From Dehalococcoidia bacterium (lineage in GTDB: Bacteria > Chloroflexota > Dehalococcoidia > Dehalococcoidales > DAOWLH01): DNA of 5,398 bases. The stretch covers positions 1-5,398 of the forward strand of contig DAOWDO010000041.1 of assembly GCA_030638985.1 (NCBI GenBank), given 5' to 3'. Shown here in pieces: positions 1 through 4,839 of this stretch. Made by a program: the position numbers and the translations under genes. The number at the start of each line of letters is the position of its first letter. Position 1 is the first letter of the stretch. The notes beneath the pieces were generated by a model, which was not told where the DNA came from, ran no database searches, and worked only from the letters and a program-made list of their open reading frames with translations.

Positions 1-2
1 CC

Positions 3-65
3 CTGGTAGCGGCAGTCAAGGCGGCTGATTTGACGGAGCGATGTTTTCCGTGCCATACTGTGTAG
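3..65 (+). CDS. 3' end of an unidentified upstream gene (partial)
   Basis: One plus-strand frame is open from the left edge to a TAG at 63-65, giving about 20 C-terminal residues that end in RCFPCHTV. The other two forward frames stop within the first 28 bases. The helix-like, Ala/Val/Leu-rich stretch and GC-rich codons suit a real coding end, and the next gene starts only 31 bases later on the same strand, so it may belong to the same molybdenum-cofactor operon. The fragment is too short to assign a family. The two cysteines spaced C-X2-C near the end are the only notable residues. It could also be a chance open frame. Confidence 0.35.
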   Translation: MVAAVKAADLTERCFPCHTV

Positions 66-96
66 TTTTGCTAAAAAGTAGCAGAGCAATCTTAAG

Positions 97-717
97 ATGA
101 GAAAAAACCAGCCCTCTCTGGTATCGGCGATACTTCTTGCCGCCGGCGAGTCAAGGCGAATGGGCAGACCCAAGCTGCTTTTACCTTTTGGTGGTAGCAC
201 CGTTCTGGGGCAAACCATTGATAACCTTGTCTCCTCCCGGGTGGATGAGGTGGTTGTAGTGCTCGGGGCGAGGGAGCAAGAGGTCGGCCGTGCTGTCGCT
301 GCTCGGCCGGTTAGAGCGGTCTCTAACCCGGACTATCGCCGCGGGATGAGCACTTCGTTGATATGCGGACTGAAGCAGGTCAGCCGCCGGGCCAGGTGGG
401 TTATGGTCGCCCTCTCCGACCAGCCGCTGGTTGATACCGGGACCTATAACCAGCTGATCGAGGCTGCCATTGGCTCGGAGAAGGGTATCGTTGTTCCGGT
501 GTACCGGGGCAAGAGAGGCAACCCCATTATTTTATCGGCCGCTTATCGTGGGGAGCTGATGTCGCTTGAGGGCGATGTCGGCGGCCGTGAGGTAATCAGG
601 GGGCATCCTGATGATGTCCTTGAGGTTGCTGTTAGTTGCCAGGGTGTTGTTATCAACATCAATACCATGGCTGAATACCATGCCCGTTTCACATCAACCG
701 GAAACAAGGGGGGATAA
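97..717 (+). CDS. mocA: MocA/MobA-like molybdenum cofactor nucleotidyltransferase
   Basis: This 206-residue protein is a cytoplasmic GT-A fold nucleotidyltransferase of the MobA/MocA family, which transfers CMP or GMP from the nucleotide triphosphate to molybdopterin. The N-terminal nucleotide-binding signature LAAGESRRMGRPKLLLP is at about residues 14-30. GMSTSL follows at 83-88, then the metal-binding SDQPLV segment at 107-112, RGNPIIL at 140-146 and GDVGGREVI at 159-167. The length is normal for the family (about 190-210). The pattern resembles MocA-type proteins found beside XdhC and molybdenum hydroxylase genes more than classical MobA, so CTP is the likelier substrate, but specificity cannot be fixed by eye. 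The ATG start puts the signature where expected, although no strong ribosome binding site precedes it. The next gene begins two bases after the stop, so the two are almost certainly co-transcribed. Confidence 0.88.
   Translation: MRKNQPSLVSAILLAAGESRRMGRPKLLLPFGGSTVLGQTIDNLVSSRVDEVVVVLGAREQEVGRAVAARPVRAVSNPDYRRGMSTSLICGLKQVSRRARWVMVALSDQPLVDTGTYNQLIEAAIGSEKGIVVPVYRGKRGNPIILSAAYRGELMSLEGDVGGREVIRGHPDDVLEVAVSCQGVVININTMAEYHARFTSTGNKGG
705..714 (+). promoter_or_regulatory. Ribosome binding site of the molybdopterin-binding protein gene
   Basis: The purine run AAGGGGGGAT overlaps the last codons of the upstream nucleotidyltransferase gene and lies 5 bases before the ATG at 720. This supports that start and indicates coupled translation of the two genes. 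Confidence 0.6.
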
Positions 718-719
718 AT

Positions 720-1742
720 ATGCTCAAGAAGGTCAAGCTTAGCGAAGCTGTGGGGATGCCGCTGGGCCATGATGTAACCAAGGTAGTGCCCGGCCAGTTC
801 AAGGGCCCTGCCTTTCGCCGTGGCCATATCGTCAGGCAGGAAGATATCCCCGAGCTGCTCAGCATGGGTAAAGAGCATATCTATATCATCGAGGAGGAAG
901 ATAACGAGCTGCACGAGGAGGAGGCGGCGCTGCGGCTAGCCAGGGCGGTAGCCGGCCCGGAAATGAAGCTCGGTGGCCCTAAAGAGGGCCGGATAAATAT
1001 CGAGTCCGCCGTGCTGGGGCTGCTGCGGGTAAATAAGGACCTGCTCTATGAGGTCAACTCCGTTCCTGATGTTGTCCTGGCCACCCAGCACGATTATGCG
1101 CTGTGTCATCCCGGCACAGTGGTGGCCGGGACCAAGGTCATCCCGCTGTATGTCCCGGAAACCGGGGTAAAGGATGTCGAGGAGTTGTGCCGGCAGAAGG
1201 GCAGGGTGATAACGGTCATTCCCCTTAAGGCCAAGCAGGTGGGCGTGGTTATTACCGGAAGTGAGGTATTCAAGGGGAGAATCAAGGACAAATTCGGTGA
1301 GACCATGAGAAGAAAGGTTGAGCTGCTGGGTTCGGTGGTCAACCACCAGGCCATTGTTCCCGATGACGAGGGTTTGATTACCCGGGCTGTCCTGGATATG
1401 AGAGACAGGGGCTCAGAGGTAATCTTTGTCTGCGGCGGCCTGTCGGTCGACCCGGATGACGTCACCGTCGAGGCGGTGGCCAAGACTGGTGCCCGCATAG
1501 TATCCTACGGGGCGCCGGTCATGCCCGGGGCCATGTTCCTCTTCGCCATGCTGGGGGACATCCCCATACTTGGCGCGCCGGCGGCGGTCATTTTCCACGA
1601 TGCTACCATTATTGATGTTATCCTGCCCCGGGTCCTGGCTGACCAGCCGGTTGGCCGGGATGATATCATCGCCCTGGGTCACGGTGGGCTGTGCCTCGAC
1701 TGCGATGGCTGTGCTTACCCCATCTGTCCCTTCAGCAAGTAA
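720..1742 (+). CDS. Molybdopterin-binding MoeA/MogA-like protein
   Basis: This 340-residue protein has a MoCF_biosynth (MogA/MoeA-type) molybdopterin-binding domain in its second half. Visible motifs are VVITGSEVFKGRIKDKFG at about 176-193, the signature VCGGLSVDPDDVT at 237-249, and LGDIPILGAP at 278-287. The N-terminal half (1-170) carries a region starting KLSEAVGMPLGHDVTKVVPG, which resembles the opening of MoeA. Full MoeA is longer, about 400 residues, so this is a shorter MoeA-like family member. The last 20 residues hold a cysteine cluster, C325-X2-C328-X2-C331-X4-C336, which could bind a metal or iron-sulfur centre. From memory, relatives that neighbour molybdenum hydroxylase genes share a similar cysteine-rich end. 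Its likely role is insertion or handling of molybdenum or molybdopterin for hydroxylase maturation, together with the MocA-like enzyme encoded two bases upstream. The exact reaction is not known from sequence. Confidence 0.87.
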   Translation: MLKKVKLSEAVGMPLGHDVTKVVPGQFKGPAFRRGHIVRQEDIPELLSMGKEHIYIIEEEDNELHEEEAALRLARAVAGPEMKLGGPKEGRINIESAVLGLLRVNKDLLYEVNSVPDVVLATQHDYALCHPGTVVAGTKVIPLYVPETGVKDVEELCRQKGRVITVIPLKAKQVGVVITGSEVFKGRIKDKFGETMRRKVELLGSVVNHQAIVPDDEGLITRAVLDMRDRGSEVIFVCGGLSVDPDDVTVEAVAKTGARIVSYGAPVMPGAMFLFAMLGDIPILGAPAAVIFHDATIIDVILPRVLADQPVGRDDIIALGHGGLCLDCDGCAYPICPFSK

Positions 1743-1768
1743 GCCGGCGTCTTTAAAATATGTAAATT

Positions 1769-1803
1769 GAAGGCAGGATGGCTTAAGAGGCCATCCTGCC
1801 TTC
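1769..1803. terminator. Bidirectional hairpin terminator between convergent genes
   Basis: A perfect 14-bp inverted repeat (1769-1782 with 1790-1803) encloses a 7-base loop, TTAAGAG. It lies between the stop of the molybdopterin-binding gene (1742) and the stop of the minus-strand tubulin-like gene (1834). Read on the minus strand, the stem is followed by AT-rich sequence (AATTTACATATTTTAAAG), which fits intrinsic termination of the tubulin-like transcript. On the plus strand only a short, pyrimidine-rich TCCTGTT follows, so termination there may be less efficient. Confidence 0.8.
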
Positions 1804-1833
1804 TCCTGTTGCCGGTTATGGTTTAGCCTCTGT

Positions 1834-3009
1834 CTAAAGAATAGACGGGACGGAGTCCGAGGCGTCAATCAGCTCTTTGAGTTCCGCCTCGATTTCTTCC
1901 TGTCTCCTCTTTTTCTCCTTGAGTGCCGCCGACAGTTTCTGGTAGTACTCCTTGACCCTCTCGACGCGTTTTAGCTGGGACAGGATGACGGTAATCTTGA
2001 GTGCGCTGTCCCGGCGGGGATAGTCCCCGTATCTGATTACGGCACCGGGTGCCAGTTCGATCAGGTAGTCTGACAGTTCCTTGACCAGATCCATGTTCAT
2101 TTCGGTGGTAGGTGCCGACAGCAGGTACAGGGCGCTGCAGGCGTCCTTGGGGTTACAATTGAGGGACAGGTTACTGATGGCCTGGTCCATGGCCTGTATC
2201 CCCCTATGGGTCTCGGTGCTTTTCTTTCGGAAGTTGCGGTTTCGCTCGAAGGGCAGCCGGATGATGGGCAGCGGCGACTTGCCCCAGCCCAGCACCGTCC
2301 ACCCACGCAGAGTCTGGCCGATGTCGCCGGCATCAAGCAGGCGGGAGCCTATATTCTTGGCCCGGTGTTCTTCGCCGGCGCAGAGCAGGTCGTAAAAGGG
2401 CTCGGCGATCAGCCGGTTGATGGCCGTCATGTTGCTTGCCAGTGATGAGTCCTTGTGGACATATCTCTGATTGTCCGCTAAAAAGACGGCATCGGCCACC
2501 GAGTAGGCCGCCTTGAGGCAGGTGGCGGTGTTGTGGACCGTTCTGGCCTCGGTTTTCTCCTCGTGTTCGAAGGGCAGTGCCATCAGAGCATAGACCGGTT
2601 TGTCCTTGTAGCGCGCCTTGATTGCCTGTGCCATGACCGGCATGGAACCGGAACCGGTGCCACCGGCGGCGCCGGCGATGAGCAGAAAAGCGTCCGCCTC
2701 GTAGAACCGTTTCGCCGAACCGACGGCTTCAATAACCTTGTCGCTGTCCTGCCTGGCTACTTCGGCACCCATCTCGTTTATCTTGCCGACGCCGTGGCCG
2801 CCCGTCTTGCGGTTGCCGATAAGGATTCGGTGTCGGAAGTCTGACTTTATGCTGGATAGGCTGCTCAAATCGGCGACATCGGTGTTGACGGCAAAGGCAC
2901 CGGGGACAATCTCTATACGTCGGTGAAGGCGTGCCCGGGCGTTCAGCCGGCTGAATTCATCGGCGATTCGGCTGCCACACTGTCCAAAACCTACCACAAT
3001 CAGTTTCAT
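1834..3009 (-). CDS. CetZ-like tubulin/FtsZ-superfamily GTPase
   Basis: This 391-residue protein is a predicted GTP-binding, polymer-forming cytoskeletal protein of the tubulin/FtsZ superfamily. Residues 7-15 read GFGQCGSRI, the tubulin/CetZ form of the first phosphate loop (FtsZ has GVGGGG). AVNTDVADL is at 40-48, GHGVGKINEMGAEVA at 71-85, and the tubulin signature GAAGGTGSG at 113-121. ALPFEHEEKT at 144-153 matches the T5 loop, and LLDAGDI at 224-230 matches the catalytic T7 loop, with both acidic residues kept but the FtsZ asparagine replaced by leucine, as in CetZ. These points favour CetZ over FtsZ, whose cell-division tail motif is absent. About residues 345-380 form a charged, coiled-coil-like tail. 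CetZ proteins in archaea affect cell shape and motility; the role here is unknown. The gene stands alone, convergent with the molybdenum genes. Start choice is fixed by a GGAGGT site 5 bases upstream. Confidence 0.88.
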   Translation of the reverse strand: MKLIVVGFGQCGSRIADEFSRLNARARLHRRIEIVPGAFAVNTDVADLSSLSSIKSDFRHRILIGNRKTGGHGVGKINEMGAEVARQDSDKVIEAVGSAKRFYEADAFLLIAGAAGGTGSGSMPVMAQAIKARYKDKPVYALMALPFEHEEKTEARTVHNTATCLKAAYSVADAVFLADNQRYVHKDSSLASNMTAINRLIAEPFYDLLCAGEEHRAKNIGSRLLDAGDIGQTLRGWTVLGWGKSPLPIIRLPFERNRNFRKKSTETHRGIQAMDQAISNLSLNCNPKDACSALYLLSAPTTEMNMDLVKELSDYLIELAPGAVIRYGDYPRRDSALKITVILSQLKRVERVKEYYQKLSAALKEKKRRQEEIEAELKELIDASDSVPSIL

Positions 3010-3014
3010 ATATA

Positions 3015-3020
3015 ACCTCC
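3015..3020 (-). promoter_or_regulatory. Ribosome binding site of the tubulin-like gene
   Basis: On the minus strand the sequence reads GGAGGT, five bases before the ATG at 3009. This is a near-perfect Shine-Dalgarno match and fixes the start of the tubulin-like protein. Confidence 0.75.
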
Positions 3021-3272
3021 ATAAAAGCTTTCGCTCTACCTTATATAAGTTTGGTTCTTATCCTGGTTGTTAATGAATGAAGCCATCACCTCCGTTTCTC
3101 TGGCTACCTGGCGGTGGCTGGCGACAAGCCAGGGTGGTTTCTATCCTATTTGGGACAGGGCCGGATGTAAATAGCGATATGGTAATGCCGAGCTTGGTAC
3201 TATCAGCCTTGGACCGGAAAAAGGGCATTTGGGGGCAAGCCTTTTACGTGCCAGGTATGATATTATTATCCC

Positions 3273-3277
3273 GGAGG
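3273..3277 (+). promoter_or_regulatory. Ribosome binding site supporting the GTG start of the DAHP synthase gene
   Basis: GGAGG lies 11 bases before GTG at 3289. The spacing is somewhat long, but the next in-frame ATG at 3301 would be 23 bases away and would remove the first residues (MIVEM) of the N-terminal domain, so the GTG start is preferred. Confidence 0.55.
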
Positions 3278-3288
3278 CATAGATTACC

Positions 3289-4308
3289 GTGATAGTCGAG
3301 ATGAGGAGTGGTACCACCCCCGAGGAGATAGACGGCATAAAGCAGCGGGCCAAATCGCTGGGATTCAGCGTCCAGCTTAACCTGGGCACCGATAAGGTGG
3401 TGGTGGCCATACTGGGCGGCAACACCGGTCAGGTTCCCACTGATGTCTTTGCCGTCCTCCCCGGGGTGGACAGCGTCACCCGGATTATGAAACCCTATAA
3501 GCTTGCCTCGCGGACATTTAAGAAGGAGGACAGTGTAGTCTCCATAGGTGGCGGCGTCAGTATTGGGGGCAAGCGCATCGTGGTCATGGCCGGCCCCTGT
3601 GCCGTGGAGAGTGAACAACAGCTTTTAACCACCGCCGAGGCGGTCAAGCAGTCCGGGGCTTCGGTATTGCGCGGCGGCGCCTTCAAGCCGCGCACGTCGC
3701 CGTTCAGCTTTCAGGGGATGGAAAGGGCTGGCCTTAAATTACTGGCCCGGGCCAGGGAGAAGCTGGGTATGCCGGTGATTACCGAGGTGGTGGACTCCCA
3801 CGATGTCGGCCTGGTATCGAAACACGCCGATATCCTTCAGGTTGGTTCCCGGAACATGCAGAACTTTACTCTGCTGACCCGGGTGGGCAAGAGCCGGTGC
3901 CCCGTTCTCTTAAAACGCGGCTTTTCCTGCACCGTAACCGAGTGGCTGACCGCCGCCGATTACCTGCTGGCCGAAGGCAACAGCCAGGTTATTTTATGCG
4001 AGCGGGGGATCAGGACATTTGAGGACAGTGCTCGCTTTTCCCTGGATATCTCATCAATTCCGGTAGTCAAGAAGTCCAGCCACCTGCCGATTGTTGTTGA
4101 TCCCAGCCATGCCGCCGGTCACCAGTCATTGGTGCCGGCAATGGCTAAAGCTGCGGTGGCGGCTGGTGCTGATGGCCTTCTAATTGAGGTTCACCTCAAT
4201 CCAGAGGAGGCCCTGGTGGACGGTGCTCAGTCCCTGACCATAGCCGGTTTCGCCAGATTAATGGAGGAGCTGGCACCAATCGCCCAAGCGGTGGGCAGAT
4301 TTATATAG
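3289..4308 (+). CDS. aroF: DAHP synthase (3-deoxy-7-phosphoheptulonate synthase), type I-beta with N-terminal regulatory domain
   Basis: This cytoplasmic enzyme condenses phosphoenolpyruvate with erythrose 4-phosphate, the first step of the shikimate pathway to aromatic amino acids. Residues 1-70 form the ferredoxin-like domain found in the Thermotoga maritima type. In that enzyme the domain mediates feedback inhibition by aromatic amino acids, so similar control is likely here. The TIM-barrel carries AGPCAVES at 101-108, LRGGAFKPRTSP at 127-138, GSRNMQN at 186-192, LLKRG at 207-211, CERGIRTFE at 237-245, VVDPSHAAGH at 269-278 and IEVHLNPEEALVDGAQS at 299-315. The four metal ligands of the family are all present as Cys104, His274, Glu300 and Asp311. 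The length of 339 residues is normal. The start is GTG. No other shikimate gene follows in this window, although such genes are often in an operon with it; the sequence changes character soon after the stop. Confidence 0.96.
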   Translation: MIVEMRSGTTPEEIDGIKQRAKSLGFSVQLNLGTDKVVVAILGGNTGQVPTDVFAVLPGVDSVTRIMKPYKLASRTFKKEDSVVSIGGGVSIGGKRIVVMAGPCAVESEQQLLTTAEAVKQSGASVLRGGAFKPRTSPFSFQGMERAGLKLLARAREKLGMPVITEVVDSHDVGLVSKHADILQVGSRNMQNFTLLTRVGKSRCPVLLKRGFSCTVTEWLTAADYLLAEGNSQVILCERGIRTFEDSARFSLDISSIPVVKKSSHLPIVVDPSHAAGHQSLVPAMAKAAVAAGADGLLIEVHLNPEEALVDGAQSLTIAGFARLMEELAPIAQAVGRFI

Positions 4309-4363
4309 TCGGGATAGCGCCGATTCCGGCTGGCGGGGAAGAGACCTTACATCGGAGGGTAGC

Positions 4364-4402
4364 ATGGCAAAGCTAGACTACAAGCGCCAGCATAAAAACT
4401 GA
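4364..4402 (+). pseudogene. Truncated start of a gene: 12-codon ORF with strong ribosome binding site
   Basis: GGAGGGT at 4354-4360 sits just before an ATG at 4364, giving the 12-residue product MAKLDYKRQHKN and then TGA. The initiation signal is as good as any in the window, yet the frame ends almost at once, at the point where composition becomes AT-rich. The peptide resembles, from memory only, the N-terminus of GyrI-like small-molecule-binding proteins (pattern M-x-K-x-DYK-K-x-x-K-D-L-Y). It could therefore be the 5' remnant of a gene lost by deletion or replacement. Alternatively it is a genuine short leader peptide whose translation feeds the overlapping ORF at 4402. Only the ORF and its ribosome binding site are directly seen. 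Confidence 0.35.
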
Positions 4403-4515
4403 TGTCTAACCTGAATGAACTTTTTTCCTGGGTCGATAGTAATGGTAATCAGTACCATCAAGCCATTTACTGCATCATAAAAATGTATTACGGTGTATTT
4501 AAAGTACACATCTAA
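4402..4515 (+). CDS. Small hypothetical ORF (37 residues)
   Basis: The ATG shares one base with the TGA of the preceding 12-codon ORF, an arrangement typical of translational coupling. The product begins MSNLNELFSWVDSNGNQ, is rich in aromatic residues (four Tyr, two Phe, one Trp), and has no motif I recognise and no membrane segment. It has no ribosome binding site of its own. Its stop is 11 bases before the start of the helix-turn-helix gene. It could instead be a non-functional frame across a regulatory region, since it contains a dyad (4442-4458) and the repeats that precede the regulator. Confidence 0.22.
   Translation: MSNLNELFSWVDSNGNQYHQAIYCIIKMYYGVFKVHI
4442..4458. repeat. Short dyad ATGGTA-N5-TACCAT
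   Basis: Six-base arms (4442-4447 and 4453-4458) are perfectly complementary around the 5-base centre ATCAG. This could be a small hairpin or an operator upstream of the helix-turn-helix gene. There is no T-run behind it, so it is not a standard terminator. Confidence 0.4.
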
Positions 4516-4525
4516 AGTATACATT
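4482..4525. promoter_or_regulatory. Nested TGTA/TACA repeats, candidate operator of the helix-turn-helix gene
   Basis: Immediately before the ATG at 4527 the sequence holds an outer inverted repeat, AATGTAT (4482-4488) with ATACATT (4519-4525). Inside it is an inner one, GTGTA (4493-4497) with TACAC (4505-4509). In addition, TAAAGTACACAT (4500-4511) and TAAAGTATACAT (4513-4524) are direct repeats with a 13-base period and one mismatch. Such a cluster next to a small DNA-binding protein gene fits an autoregulatory operator. BldC-type regulators, which have a similar helix-turn-helix, are known to bind direct repeats head to tail. Function is inferred. Confidence 0.5.
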
Positions 4526-4526
4526 C

Positions 4527-4742
4527 ATGCCAGTAAAGCTAAGTGGTCAGAACTATTACCGAACATCTGAAGTTTGTCGCATTCTCGGTATCAGCAGGAA
4601 TACCCTATTCCGCTGGCTGAAAGAGGGCACTTTTCAAGAAGCAAGTTATCGAGATTGGCGAGGTTGGAGATTGTTTTCCCAGGGCCAGGTTTACACGATG
4701 AAAATGAATACCAATAAAGTAATTAGAACATTCCATAAATGA
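4527..4742 (+). CDS. Small MerR/excisionase-type helix-turn-helix DNA-binding protein
   Basis: This 71-residue protein is little more than one winged helix-turn-helix. Residues 11-30 (YRTSEVCRILGISRNTLFRW) form the helix-turn-helix, with the typical LGISRNTLFRW recognition region. RDWRGWRLF at 42-50 matches the wing seen in MerR and HTH_17 proteins. There is no effector domain or long dimerisation helix, unlike full MerR proteins of 120 residues or more. It is most like BldC or excisionase-size regulators. No good ribosome binding site precedes the ATG (only AAAG at 4514-4517), and an in-frame stop at 4500-4502 blocks an upstream start, so translation may depend on coupling to the small ORF upstream. 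It probably acts as a transcription regulator, perhaps of itself and of pilT starting 97 bases downstream. A phage or element excisionase role is possible, but no integrase is in view. Confidence 0.72.
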   Translation: MPVKLSGQNYYRTSEVCRILGISRNTLFRWLKEGTFQEASYRDWRGWRLFSQGQVYTMKMNTNKVIRTFHK

Positions 4743-4781
4743 CATATTATGCCAGTTTACGTTATTAAAATGAGAACGCTT

Positions 4782-4814
4782 GCGTATTTATACCGGTGTT
4801 CATGCGTTGATAAT
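4782..4814 (+). promoter_or_regulatory. Possible pilT promoter with a repeat like that before the helix-turn-helix gene
   Basis: TTTATA (4787-4792) and GATAAT (4809-4814) are spaced 16 bases apart and could be -35 and -10 elements, with a start around 4821. The -35 overlaps GTATTTATAC (4784-4793), a palindrome of GTAT and ATAC arms. GCGTATTTA at 4782-4790 matches GTGTATTTA at 4493-4501 in 8 of 9 bases, which would suit control by the same regulator. AT-rich sequence makes chance matches likely. Confidence 0.28.
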
Positions 4815-4839
4815 TGAATTAGTGAAAGGATTACGCTAA

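Larger units (their letters stand above)
3010..3288. promoter_or_regulatory. Divergent control region between the tubulin-like and DAHP synthase genes
   Basis: These 279 bases separate two divergently transcribed genes and should hold both promoters. For the tubulin-like gene, an AT-rich TTATATAA at 3041-3048 could serve as a minus-strand -10 element, but I see no well-spaced -35. For the DAHP synthase gene, TATGAT at 3256-3261 is a -10-like hexamer close to the ribosome binding site, also without a clear -35. The stretch 3101-3133 is rich in TGGC repeats and can form alternative short hairpins, for example CCTGGC at 3107-3112 with GCCAGG at 3128-3133. A weak stem pairs 3219-3224 with 3240-3245. 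None of these is a convincing riboswitch or attenuator. Confidence 0.4.

Noticed and set aside
2081..2844. Several plus-strand open frames inside the tubulin-like gene
   Set aside because: They are antisense to a gene with convincing GTPase motifs, have no ribosome binding sites, and arise from GC-rich codon structure.
3077..3292. A 71-codon plus-strand frame whose TGA overlaps the GTG start of the DAHP synthase gene (GTGA overlap)
   Set aside because: It has no ribosome binding site, no recognisable motif and an odd Pro/Gly/Trp-rich start, and it covers the divergent promoter region. The overlap is probably chance, though translational coupling is not strictly excluded.
3306..3317. Palindrome GTGGTACCAC, resembling part of a T-box antiterminator
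   Set aside because: It lies inside the coding start of the DAHP synthase gene; the rest of a T-box (specifier loop, terminator) is absent.
4318..4335. Small GC hairpin just after the DAHP synthase stop as a terminator
   Set aside because: The arms are only four bases and no T-run follows.
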